Shown piece by piece: positions 23,301-37,200 of a stretch of 64,000 nt of DNA. A program made the translations under genes and the position numbers. Under the pieces are notes generated by a model, which saw only the letters and a list, made by a program, of their open reading frames with translations, did not search any database and had not been told where the DNA came from. The stretch is from the NCBI GenBank assembly GCA_023634235.1, contig JAMKCF010000006.1, forward strand, positions 22,831,163 to 22,895,162, in the 5' to 3' direction. Position 1 is the stretch's first letter. Each line of letters begins with the position of its first letter. The stretch is from Pisaster brevispinus. Taxonomy: Eukaryota > Echinodermata > Asteroidea > Forcipulatida > Asteriidae.

Positions 23301-25219
23301 TTATACAGATGACTAAAATGTGGCATTGCTGAAAATGTCTTTGAACTCAAACCAGACATTGTAAATACTTGTTTTCATATATTAAGATGTTTTTTCCCAC
23401 ATTTTTGGGAGGACCGGATTGTATAAAGGGGCCTGGAGGTCACACACTGTGCTTTCTTAGGATTAATCTTGCAAGAGTTTTTGCTATTTGCTTAAGATTT
23501 CAGTCTCTTACCAATGAAGATGGTTGCCAGACAGGAGACGCCACCAACGAGCAAAGATAAGCACAGGATGAAGCGACGCCCAAACCTATCGATGGTCAGC
23601 AAGACAACGATGCATGCTGGGATCTCTACAAGGCCCCCGATGAAGAACGCTAGGTAGTCATTTGCACCCAGGCTTGAGGTGCTCAACGATAGGCCGTAGT
23701 AAACTGCGCTGTTGACAAACCTGTGTGGTAGATCAATGATGATTAATGAAATTCTTTGATTTAAAATGAAGAAACAATAATAATATGTTATCGCAAAATT
23801 ATTAACCTGTAGAATTACTGCAAGACAAAATTAATGAGCTGTTCATTAATATTGGGTTAACAAATCAAAATTGGCTGGGACTCGTTTCGAACCTGAAATA
23901 TCCAACACTCTGCCTAAAAATACATTAAGGGAAGAGAGCTTGGGGATGGGGCTGGGGAAGGGAAAAGGCTTCGTAAAGGATCTTAGAGTTTGATTGAATT
24001 TTAAACAAGAAAATGGAGAAACATCAAAGTGCCTCTCGATCGTATTTTAGGGTAGGTTAAATGTGAGTTACTTCTCACCCAAAAGTTGTGGGGTGCAGAA
24101 AGGGTTGGTGGGGCTAGAGAAAGGAGTGCTGAGGAAGGGTAAAGACCTTTCTGAGAATTTTACAGTTTTTTGGGTTTTGTTTTTTTTACTTAAAAGAAAG
24201 AAAATACATAACTTTATGTTCAAAAGTCTTAGGGGACTTTCAAAGTACCTCCTCGTATACTAGGTTAGGTTAAATGTTTATTGTCACCCAAAAATTCTAA
24301 CGGAAGAGAGAAGGAAATCATCCGGGGGGGGGGGGTTGGAGGGGTTGGACAAATTACTCACCAGTTGAACATAATATTAATAGTTCGCTTTCTGAGATTT
24401 GGTGTGCGGAACAAATCGATAAATGATCTTCTAACTACTACCTATTTTGATGAAATAAAAAAGAAGAAGAAGAGATTAGTTGATTCCAATATTTCAATGG
24501 TTTTAAATTCAAGGATGAAAAGCTTCCATTTATTAATTTGAATTTGAATATTTATTTGAATATTGTCCAGTCAAAGAAAAAAAATAGTGAAGGAAATATG
24601 TATTCTTGTCTACATAGTTGTTACTTTTTAATAAATTTTATTGCCAACGGAAGCAAAATTTCTGTATTTTTGCGATAAATCAAAAACTTATTTTAACTTA
24701 TTAGATTCTGCTGGACGTATTTTACCACATCATATTTAATTATTTACCAATTTAAAGAAATGAATGCATTACCTTCTCATTGTCATTGTCAAAATATGTT
24801 TAGACCAACCATTTATTTTGGAATATACAATTTTGAGCTAATTCACTTAACTTCATTACACTTTTTTGTAAATCTTATTTTTAAAATATTGGTGATTTTT
24901 TTTTAAATTAGATTTTTTGTCTTCGAAATCCATTGGGAACTGTTCATAATCTTATTTAGTGACTGTTTCACACTAGTGTAAGTATGCCTCTTTTATTCAA
25001 ATTTTCATTCACAAGCAAGATTGTACTTTTATTTTTATTTTTGTTTCTAAAAATTTCTTGCACAATTCTTCAGTTTATCCCACCTGCATTCGATCTTCGT
25101 CACTAAAGAGTTGGTCTGGCAGTTTGGCTTTGTTGACTTTGGCAATTTTACGGATGATGACTTCGGCTTCATCCAGCCTGCCTTGGGTTATCAGCCAGCG
25201 GGCAGACTCAGGAATTACT
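20370..25219 (-). CDS. SLC22 exons 5-9: cytosolic loop and helices 7-12
   Basis: Exon 5 (25219-25084) encodes [20 protein letters not shown] and ends at DEDRMQ. The short 80-nt exon 6 (24441-24362) encodes [20 protein letters not shown]; its acceptor follows a TTCTTCTTCTT tract. Exon 7 (23720-23512) encodes [20 protein letters not shown] and the DRFGRR loop. Exon 8 (22044-21936) encodes [20 protein letters not shown]. Exon 9 (20592-20370) encodes the [16 protein letters not shown] helix pair and a short acidic tail ending in TAA. Confidence 0.92.
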
Positions 25220-28200
25220 CTGTCAAAATAGAATGCAAGGATTATAAACAGGAAGTGAGATGGACCAACAAGAAGTATGACTATGACGTCATAATAAAAG
25301 GTGAGCAACCATGACCGGTAGGTTATACTGGTTTTTATACTGGATTGGAAATGTTGTAGTGTGGGACACTCAAGTTTCGGGGAGTCCTTGGTCTTATGAC
25401 CTGATGTTTGTGTAACGAAGATTAAAGGAGGAGGAGAAGAAACAATACGTAGATGGGATTGTGCCTTTGCAACAAGCATGTCATTCTTGCACACAGTCAC
25501 AGTATGTCAGGATAAAGATATTTAGCTAGGGCCATCGCAGATTTGTCCTTTGAAAAGTATGGGTAGAATAACAAGCAACGGCAACCAATTAGAAAATTGC
25601 TTAATTGTAATTATACATTTTTCCTTAAGGACAAATCTGCAATGGCCATATAGCCAAATATCCCCGAATTACTCCGACTGTGTGCCAACTTCCATGTTTG
25701 TATCCGACTGTGTGCCAACTTCCATGTTTGTATCCGACTGTGTGCCAACTTCCATGTTTGTATCCGACTGTGTGCCAACGTCCATGTTTGTATCCGACTG
25801 TGTGCCAACTTCCATGTTTGTATCTGACCGTGTGCCAACTTCCATGTTTGTATCTGACTGTGTGCCAACTTCCATGTTTGTATCCGACTGTGTGCCAACT
25901 TCCATGTTTGTATCCGACTGTGTGCCAACTTCCATGTTTGTATCCGACTGTGTGCCAACGTTCATGTTTGTATCCGACTGTGTGCCAACTTCCATGTTTG
26001 TATCTGACTGTGTGCCAACTTCCATGTTTGTATCTGACTGTGTGCCAACTTCCATGTTTGTATCTGACTGTGTGCCAACTTCCATGTTTGTATCTGACTG
26101 TGTGCCAACTTCCATGTTTGTATCTGACTGTGTGCCAACGTCCATGTTTGTATCATCAAAGGACCAATGCCCCTCAATATAAGATGTGTTTTAAGTAGTT
26201 TGTTCTTTTGTTTTAATAAATGGATAAATTAATTAATAAAATATTCCCCTATCGACTGTGCAATCGTTTTAAACAAGCTTATGTACAATATTGCAACGAA
26301 CAAGTCAAAAACCATATCAACATAAATCGAGAAACATTGTCCAGATCAAATTTCTACTTTCATTGGCACGGAATGGGTTTCAAGTTTAACGTTGTAACAT
26401 TACACTTTAAAGGTGCTCTTCCATTGTACTTTCCCTAAGCATTCGATGCCCTTTGACCTGTTCCTTTGGTCCAGAAGCTTATCGTTAAAGACGAGTGGAA
26501 TGAAACAGGTGCACATTTGGTTGGTCACTACGTGTTTCGTTTGCATAGAATGACGTATTTATAGTTTAGTATAAAACATTGAAATCGAAGGTTATAGCTC
26601 GACGCAAAAGTTGTTCAGGGAGAGCACGTGACGTAATGGCGCCTTTAAATGTATTATAAGGGATTGGTAGAGCGGACAAAATAGTTGCAGACAGTGTTCA
26701 TGTTTTGTGTGATCAACCATAAGTATAAATTAAAAACCTGTGAAAGTATGGCTTAATCCGTTGTGTGGAGGAAAGGGTGAAAACTATGCACTTTCAGAAT
26801 GTATTAAATGTGTTCTTATTTTGGTTGTAACAACTGAAATCAGCTGCTGCGTTTTTAAAAAGGTTTTCAGAGTTTTCTCGAACATGACTTCATTTCAGAG
26901 GGAAACATATTTTACAGAACAATATGGTTCTAGTATGAAATTCCTAAGATTACCGTATGAGAAGAAAGAACGCAGCAATTGGTACGGCCCCAATCAGCTG
27001 TAACGTCCTCCAGTCCCGGACAAAGTAGGCCACAACAGCCAGGAGCATGTAGCCCAACGCAAAGAAACACTCTGCAGAAACTCCAACGAAGGTGCGCCAC
27101 TCTGGCCCAACGAACTCCGTACCTGGTGAGAGATGGTGAGATGGAAGGATTGGAGACGACATCACGGGGGGTGGGGGGCGGGATGAGGGTATGCCAAATG
27201 AACAAGCTCCTTTACACAACCTCCGCCCTTTGTGTGTTAACCTTCTCCATGTGCATCCATTACTTTCTCTGTGTGCTTTCATCTCTATCATCTACCACTT
27301 GACTGCTTTTGTTGGGTATCCCTTTTGTTACACCAGTAAACCTGTTTATGTTTGTGGTGTTGTCATTTAGCCTTCCAGAAAGACTCTGCTAGGGTCGAAA
27401 CGTCAGGCCACTAATTTGTTTTCTCTTCTTTTTTTTACAAATTAATTCAGATAGAGGTTCACTGTGGGCTTCCATTGCTTTGAGTGTCGAAAGATCTTCA
27501 CTTTCGTCTCAAATCAAAACAAACACGGTAGAAGAAAAGGGGATGGGAGTCCACCAAGTTAATATCCCTCATTAGATCAAGAGGGTATGGAAGCGTTAAC
27601 GGGACGTTGAGAGAGAAAGAATTAACTAAAGTCATAGTTATGACTGAGTGCAAGATAAAATAAGCTACATCTTATTTATTATGCCATAGTCATAATATAT
27701 GACTGAATTGGTCAAAGTCATAATTATGTCTTTTAATAAGTCATAACTATTATGACGTAAGTCATATTTTTGAGCTCAAGGGACCTTGAAAGAGAGACAG
27801 AAAAATAGTATGTTTCATATGAGATATTAGGGGTATTTATGACTTCCAGTATTTGTATTTTCTTTCTTTCTTTCTCTCTCTCGTTTTTTTCGGGGGGGGG
27901 GGTGTACATTGAAGGTCAAGGTTCATGCCCTAGTTTAATTCCCATAGCAGTGATTCCCTAGATTTATAACCGGTGTTAAAATGACCAGATATGGCTAGCT
28001 TAAAACTACAGAGGGGAAAAACACGCCGAGGGAATCATGGTGAATAGGTCTTTAAAACTAAACTCTGTCAACTTTACATGCCCTTGACATATATTTGTCT
28101 GAAACCATTTCACTGAAGGTTCGCTGTTCGGTTGGCGTCATCTGAGCACCCAAACAACCTCGATCCCCGGGGGTAAATGAACTATGAATGACGTTTGATT

Positions 28201-31200
28201 CGATTATGACTTTTCGAAGCATTCGTAATTTGGACGCAGTTTCCGTTACTTCGAAACCATCAAAGTCAGTGCATCAGACCACCACTACACGTATTATCTG
28301 AATCATGGCTTGTTTTTTAGTGGAGTATTCAATTGACCGGGGTCTTGGCACCTGCCCAGCAAACCACAATCTCAATGAAGAGAGGACCATGATATACGTG
28401 AGCAGTTTGCTGATGGGAAACAGAGGAATTACTATTTGTTGTACAAATTTATTGGAGGGGGGGGGGGACATGATGCCCACCGACTGAGGGCTTAGCGTGG
28501 GAGTAAATACATACCCATTACTGTCCACAACAGTGGATCTCAGTTTTCAACTGATATTGAGACTAATTCCTGTAGGCAGCGTATCTCATTTTGTTCGCAA
28601 ACATTTTGTTTGTATGGTCCCCCAAGTTTTCAAAATCACCCCGGGGTGGCAAGGGATCCCAGATGGCACCCTCTTTTCACTCCTGTCTCGTTCAAATTCA
28701 CTATTGTCAGTCAAGACCGAACGTACACACAAAACGCCACATCACTTTGAGTGAAATTACTTGTGTAAAGATACGTTGCAAGAAAAAATAAAGAAATAAA
28801 GAGCTAGGTATACACTGTAATGAAACTTTTTAACAGTTTTACACCCCCCCCCAATAAATCAAACACAGATTTTATCAGACTCGGTATCATAAAAACTATC
28901 TTACCAATGACAAATGCCATGATGTAGACTCCCATGTTAGCTACAGCCAGAAAGAAGCGCAAAGCTATGAAGGCCGGCATCGAGGGAGAAAAGACTGTGG
29001 CTAAACTGAAGATGAACTGGAATCCAAGACACAGAAATAATGTCCGATGACGTCCCAACCTGAAAGAACCATCAGTGAAAAAAAAAATCATTTCACTTTT
29101 TCGACCTTGTCTTGGATTGGGTACGTTAGGCTGTAAAAAGCGTTTGTTATGAAACGAAATTTTTGATTCCACAAAATGGCCGACCATGTTAGATCATGAA
29201 GTAAAAAGGAAAAAAAAACACACACGATATCGAGGTATATTTGCGTGGATCATTATATTATTCTACTTTTAGCGCACAATCTGAAAGTGATGTGATGTGT
29301 CCCTTTAAACTCAGTTAAACGACGCATTTACAGACAGTTTTCAATTGGTTTGTATTTTTTTTAACCGGCGTATAAAAATTGTTCGTGATAGTTTCTTGTG
29401 ATTAATAATGTAACATAATCTACAACATAAAACAATTAAAATAACTTACCAATCGGCGAAAATACCACTGATGAGCGAACTGACCAATACACCGGCAAAG
29501 AAGACCGACTGGGCCACCTCGGGTATATTTTTCTGATCGCAGACAACATTGAACTGTCAAAAGGAAAATCAATTTGTTTCTATTTATTATTGATATCAAA
29601 TCAATTATCTAAAGTTAGTGATGTCAAATAAATATCTAAAGGTAGATTACTTAAAGGATGATTTCATATTTTGCAGACAAACAAAAAAGAAGGATTTTCA
29701 AAGTACTGCAAATTATAACTTACTTATTTGGAAGTACATTCCCAAGTATCCATCAGTGAAATTTGTTTGCTTCATTAAAATAAAAAAAATATAAAAAAAT
29801 TGGTATCGTTTTGAAGCTATGGTCAGCCGATCATCGTTTGGGCGTGTGAATTTTAATACAACTATGGCCCCGTTCCCACTGGACCCCGCATTGATCGCGC
29901 AATTTGAGAAAAGGGCGATCAGACCCCGCAATTTCTCGAAAAGGGCGATCAAAGGGCGATCAAGCGTAAGTGGGAACGCGAGGGCGATCAGGATCAGACC
30001 CCGCAAATTTGATCCACCTCGGGAGTAGGATTAAAGCGGGATCTGATCGCCCTTGTGGATTAATGGGCGATCAAAAGTCTAGTGGGAACGCAAAGGGCGA
30101 TCAGACCCCGCAATTTGAGGGCGAACATCCGGTACGGTAGGCCCGAATGGCGCGAAAATGGTGTTCTTTTTTCTTCTATTCCCAGCAAGCACCACGCATT
30201 TGGTGACATGAATTGCAAGTAAAGCATAAAGCAGTATTGACGTCACGTGACGATACCAACTACACGTTCTGTACAACGCATCCACACTAAGCCCAAACCC
30301 ACGCTTTAATTTTGGATGCATTGTATTCATACGTGCACGTTCTTTAAAGATGGCAGCGCCCAGCAATAAACGTCCCATAAATTCGTCAAAAAAAACCCTC
30401 CCAAAAAGATGAGAAGCGTGGCAAACTATGGTCGGACGAGGAGCTAGGAGCCATCCCACACTGTGTGGTCGCCATAGATACGTTGCGCCTGCGCACTGCC
30501 CACTTGGTCGACCTGCGTTGGTGAACTTTGAATCCACTTCCGTTCCCAAAAGGGAGATCAATGCGCGATCATACTCTAGTGGGAACGCGACCGCGATTCA
30601 CGTCTGCGACTAATCCTTTTGCGGGGTCAGGATCTCGTAATTGTGGATCCAGTGGGAACGCGGTCAAGGTCTCCATGACAGCTAAAAATCGTCACCATTG
30701 TGTTTCCCCTTTTTTCCTCGGCAGTCACGGAATGTTAAAAAAAAAAAAACCAAAACAATAACAAACAAACAACAACAAACACCCCAACACCCCAACAAAG
30801 AAACAAACAAACAAACAAAGTCAACAATTATTATCAATGATGTAAATTCTCGGTAGGCAGCCTCTCAGTATAATGAAATGGTCATAATTATAGGTCCGTT
30901 CTTTATCGTTTTCAAATGAACTGGAATGAACCAAGCTTTCGCAACACCATTTTGATTTATGATGCACGTGTTCTCAAACACAACGACAGCCAATAATAAA
31001 CAACAGCTGCAAACCAATCAAATTGCCGATTACTCCTCACCGGTGTACACTTTTTGGCGCCATCTTTTGGTTGCAGGGAGAAGTTGTACTGCTTGTTAAA
31101 AACTCACAATTCGTGGTCCAAGAGCCAAATTACATTTATATTAAAAAAAATTGTTGATACATTCCAAAGATAGTTGGGGCGAGACTCAAGATGATTCTCA

Positions 31201-34200
31201 AGCCGAACTGAAAAAAATTGTGTCTGGTCAAAGATTGTCTGAATTTCTCAGGCCTCTTGATCCCCACGATTATAGTCCCAGGGAAAGGTTTCCAAAGTCG
31301 GATGTAGTATAGTGTGAAGGATCACCGAGTTCTGGATACCATTCAATAGATAGTCCTAATCAGCAAAACTAAAAATTACACAATATACACAAACAAATAA
31401 ATGCACCGCTGGGGTATCTTTAATTTACTAAATCTATACAAACAGTAAAAACAATTCAATAATAAAAAAAACGAACAGAGGAATCGGTTGCAATCAAGTT
31501 TTAAACATTTTATTTGAAATAAAGTTTCATGCGGCTTAGCGATTTATCTTTTATAAAAGAATTTACCTAAAGCTGGTTTAAAAAAAAGTTTTTTAGGCTC
31601 ATTAACTAGACTTCCATTAATGTTCCTTTAGAAATAATGTTTTTAATTGGTTAGGTAAGACCTTCTCTATAAAAGAGAAATACGTCAGTGTCAAACTTGC
31701 AACAAATATTTACTGGGAGCGAACACTCAGTGTTTTCCAGCATTTGTAATTAGTTCCCGAGACGCTATCCAAACCACGGTTCCTGATCCAGACGTACTTT
31801 ATTATGAAATGACAGCAGCATAAATCTTGCTCAATTAAGGAGCGAGGGTGCATTGATCGTTTTCAATGAGCATTATGTCTCGAGAAAGAATTAAATTCTA
31901 TTAAGCTAAACATGAACTCTGGAAAGGTCGAGCGAATAAATGTGATTGGCACAATAGGTTTACAACGCAAATTCATATCAGAGAATGGGCTCGAGTCGGT
32001 TCAGATTAAAAGTTCACTCGGAAGAAGGAATTCAATTAAAGTGACGCAAATCTAAGTGTAAAATGATGATACATCGATTATGTATATGAGTTTCGAATGC
32101 AGACTTCATTGTTCAACCTGAGAAATATTTGGCTTGGATTGCATATTTTTTGTTTGTAGCTCCTTGATAACGTATTGACTGTGTTTACAAGGGGTGTACA
32201 TTTTTTTGCCGGGGGGGGGGGGCTGGGGCACTTCCGGTCAATCAAAACTTTAGTTTCAGTTTGTATTTTCTTCAGAAAGCCCCTTTTCAGCACCGATTGT
32301 AAGATAATTTGACGCGGAGGCAAACATCGTTTGCGTTTAAGTAGAAAAATGGCGGAGTAATGGTTCAAATTTTTATAAAAAAAAAAAAAAAAAAAAAAAG
32401 GACATCAAGTGGGGGCTCCTCCCCCTCCCCCAGTGGACCAATCGTTTATACTGGTTAAAGGCCGATCTGGCTAAAACCATTCCCCCCCAAAAAATACAAC
32501 ACATCAACGCTGATGTTTGTATTGGTTCCGTAAATTTCTGAAAACTCCCAATGGTTCAAATTTCACTTTATACTTTGACACCAACTTGACTTGATTTTTG
32601 CCCCAGGTGCTTTTTCATATAGTATTAGGGGTCAGAAGAGTTCATCCAAAAGAAAGGAATTTGGCAGTGGGTGTCCTTGTACAAGTCCCATTGCGGAGTG
32701 TACAGGGAACATCATAATTCATAAGCGCTGAGACTGAGGGGACCAGTTCAGAGAACACCAGGTTAAACAATCTTATGAATCGAGTTTGATTTCTTCTGAT
32801 TTTGTGGAGAGCAAAGTCGAATTCCGGTCATCTTTAGTTACATAAGGGAAGAGAGCAACTCAATTTATTACCCATAGTGTAAAATTTACATGCATAGCGC
32901 CTACCACAGTGGTAAAGGTGAACTACCTTCACAGTAAGTAACATTCTGCATAGGTTTGGGCTGTCGTGGTTTACGTCTGTTTTTACAGGTGGTTGTCGGG
33001 ATTCACCCCTAGAGGCTCCTCCAAAGTTATTGTTTTCACAACAATTATTGTAAATAACAATCAAGGGAAACTGACAACGACTTTAGACTTCAATTATTTC
33101 GCGTTGTGAATTTTTTTCTCCAAACTTCAATCAAAAGTATGAAAACTAGTAGTCTCGTAGGCAAGTACTACTCGAGTACCATTTTGGTAGTAGTCGTACT
33201 TGAAGTCCATGCTCGTTACTAGACTGAAAATAACCTGTACTCGAAGTCATGTACTCAATACTAGACTGAAAATAACCTGTACTCGAAGTCATGTACTCGA
33301 TACTAGACTGAAAATAATGTGTACTCGATACTAAACTAAAAATAAACTGTACTCGAAGTCATGTACTCGATACTAGACTGAAAGTAACCTCTACTCGAAG
33401 TCATGTACTCGATACTAGACTGAAAGAAACCTGACTTGAAATCACGTACTCGATACTAGACTGAAAATAACCAGTACTCGAAGTCATGTACTCGATACTA
33501 GACTGAAAATAATGTGTACTCGATACTAAACTAAAAATAAACTGTACTCGAAGTCATGTACTCGATACTAGACTGAAAGAAACCTGACTTGAAATCATGT
33601 ACCCGATACTAGACTGAAAATAACCAGTACTCGAAGTCATGTACTCGATAATAGACTGAAAGAAACCTGACTTGAAATCATGTACTCGATACTAGACTGA
33701 AAATAACGTGTACTCAAAGTCACGTACTCGATACTAGACTGAAAATAATGTGTACTCAAAGTCATGTATTCAATGCTAGACTGAAAGAAACCCGACTTGA
33801 AATCCCGACTCGATACTCGACTGAAACCGTACTTTGACTCCGATTTTAAGTACTTTTATTCAAACTATACGGTTGTCCTGAGTCAATGTAAATTGTCATT
33901 GCTATTTAAGGAATGGAGGAGCAAAGCAACGGAAAAAGTAAAATTGAAGTTGTCTTTGATGTATAACTCATGTTTAAAGGATATATAAGAAGCACATACT
34001 GACATCTAGAAATTAGTCAAAACCCATGAAACGTGTTGATACCCTATCTTGCAGTATTTTTCTTTACAAAGAACTCAACTCGTACTCAGGAGATCCAAGT
34101 ACTTGGTACTCAGCTGTTGGACTCGGTGCTCAGATATCAGAGCATTTGGTACTCGGACACTGTGTACTCGATACTAGATGGCCCAAGTACTCGTACTCGA

Positions 34201-37200
34201 GTACTACTTGGCCACCCTAGTACTCGGCAGTACTTGGTAATCGACCGAGAAGTACCTGACTACAACACTGTAATCTATTTTATTTCGAAGCCATGCGTTA
34301 TTACAATGGAAAGTAGACCGTTCAACCACTCAACACGTGAAGAAACCAAATCGCGCACGTTAACGTTTATGCAATTAGCCGCGAAACTTGCTCACTCTAC
34401 AAAGTCAACCATGAATAATGCAACTACAAATTGAAATCTGGCTAGCTTCAAACAGAAATCATAACATTCTAAGCACCCCTCTCAGCGGTATATGTTCTGT
34501 TAGAATATGCTATAAAAATGAACTCAAATTATTTAGCTCTGCGTGACATTTTCTACATTGTAGAATATTTATATGAATTGACCTTTGGTAACCCTGTAAC
34601 AATGTCTATTGTTGCGCTGAACCTACAGTCAGACGTCCCAAGGACCCCTGGTGTGGTTTTAAGTTGACTCGATGAACAATTCACACTCTTTAAAAAAAAA
34701 AAAAGCTATGCATGGGCCTTACATGTATTGCAATTGGAATGATCATTTTGCCAAGGTCCAATCGAATTGGTAACATAATAACGCCACAATTATTGTTCGA
34801 CGAATGACTTCTGGTTCCATGCTTCACAGTGAAATAACTCCACAATGAAATGCTCTTATTTTCATTGGACGGTGGGTAAATGTTTTTGTTTGAGTTGAGA
34901 AAGAATGTCAGACCCTTCCAACAATTCTCCAACGCACATGACTTCATCAAAGTGGTTGTAGGGCTACAAACGGAACGAAACGGCGATTAATACAATGTAC
35001 ATATCACCCGCGTTTTAGATTGGTCGGTGGTGCATATCTCCGAGTCGGTTAAAAGAAAAACCAATCCGAAGGAATATTCAAGAGATTTATCGGCACGACG
35101 GTGTCGGTTACAAGCTTTTGAAACCACGGCCAATGGAGTTGTTTAAACAAATAATCTTGGTCGCCCTCACCTTTGCCCAATTCCATAAATCTGCTTCAGC
35201 AGAAACAAAAATATTGCTGAACAAATTTTCTGCTGTCGAGCAAAAATGAGCAGGATATATCAGTTACAAATGATGCATGATGTGCGTGGGCATTTTTGCT
35301 GGTAACTTTATTCTGGTAAGCATCGTTTTGTTGTGCTTAGCTAGTTTGTGTGCCTCAGCCAGCTCTATAAAATTGGACCGGGTTTCCTGATCCACGCACC
35401 CTGTAGCATATACTGGGGGTCAGAAATCACCTGAACCACACATCCATATGGGTTTTGGAAACTATTAAAAACAAAATAAGCAAACGAAAAAGAAAACCCT
35501 ATAAAATTCATCAATTTCAAGCAAACTAATTACAATGACCTACTGTATGCTAACAGGTATTAAGAGGGCTTGATTAGCATGTTTTTAACCATTTGTTTTT
35601 ATCTGATTGTATTGTTTACAATCATGCCAAAATTGCCGAGGTTAATTTCAGCAGATTGTTTCTGTCATTATTTATATAGGCCCCCTATAGTTGTATAATT
35701 TGGTTTCATCTACCACTGACAATTGGCATACCGATTTCGTATGTTCAGTTTGCCGGTAACCCCCGTGTGTAATCTGCCCATTTGCTGTATAGGGCCTACA
35801 TCCAAAAATAACAAAATGTACACAGCAAACTACATACACATGGTGTTACCACTAACTGAAAACACATTGATACTTCACCATGCAATGCCCCAAAACCCAC
35901 ATGTTTTGTAAAAGGACACTCACTGGCAGAGTTTTGTCCCGCCCCTTCTAACCAAATCACTGACCCCTGTCGATTGACAACCACTCAGGATTGTACGGCA
36001 TGGTTAGCTTTTAGCTAGGATATCAAGGTATATTGAGCTGACTGGTTCAACGCTACAGCTGTTATTCCTTCCTTCGCGTGGGTCAAGAATCACCCGACGG
36101 AAAAGTGGTACTTGAGATACATTCAGTAGTGGTCTCATTGTTCTCACTCAGGACAATAGGGCTTCCATTCCTTACACCTTACACTACAATAACAGAGCAC
36201 CGGACACTGGTCAAGCGTGCTCAACATATGGGGCATCCTCACTCATTCCTTACTCATTTGTATAACACAACCCTTCTTCTTAAAACCATCCATACGTATT
36301 CTTGAATTGTATAATTATTCAAATCTACTCTTAATGATGTGTAAAACGAGCCCTAATACGGTTACACCATGGTTACACTTGCTGTAACAACTGGTCTTGA
36401 GTTTTTACAATAAATACCATGTGAAAGTCAGAGCGTAGTGAGAGCCTTCATCATCAGAGAGCAAGTAAACATCCGTGTGTTACTTAGAGCATGGAGGAAG
36501 GAAAAACCTTCCTCCATGCTTAGAGTTATTGTGTGTGTATCGTATAATTAAACTGGTTTAGACAGTTGAACTGTCGGCAAGTGCCGACAGCGGCCTCTAC
36601 TGCCATCTCTTCTTTTGACACGAAACCATTTTATAAGTATCACGTTTCGTAAGTTGGGCAAAGCAAAGCAAATCATCACACTGTGGCTTACGGCTTCGGC
36701 TTACGGCTTCGCCTACCTGTTAAGAAGCCATTACCAGATGCGTCGATAACTGACGTTGGGTTTATTATTTAACTATATATAACTTACAAAGCTGCGCAAC
36801 AATCAAAAGACAAATCAACAATGTGGATCGATCACGAGTAGGGCTTCAGAACCCAATGGTCATTATTTTTGAAACCGGGAGCTCTTTTAAGTCGCCTGGC
36901 TTTGCGATTTGCGCTCACTGCATATTAATGCCCCTACCACCCACCCTAAACAAATGTTCCAGGCTAGAACCCTCCACACGTACATCTGGCCCCTGTCCAT
37001 CTTCCAACGTGCCTGCGTTTAGATATGGCGTGGTGTTACATAACTAGACCATACTCGTGGGTCTTAACTCTTGGAGCACGCAGCCCTAGTTCTCTCTGCC
37101 CCCACTCCCTTCTTTTGTCCCACACTCACCACTCTGTGAATGGCCTGGGCAGACTGTTACACTATAAGAAACACGAGGTCACAAACTATCCAAACACAAT

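Noticed and set aside
25674..26154. CRISPR-like array
   Set aside because: Units are directly adjacent with no unique spacers, in a eukaryotic intron.
25550..26198. Long open frames of 115-210 codons on both strands
   Set aside because: They are made by the 30-bp minisatellite, whose length is a multiple of three. There are no exon signals and they lie in an SLC22 intron.
30079..30561. 160-codon minus-strand open frame
   Set aside because: It lies in an inverted-repeat element, shows no recognisable domain, and starts and ends in repeat termini.
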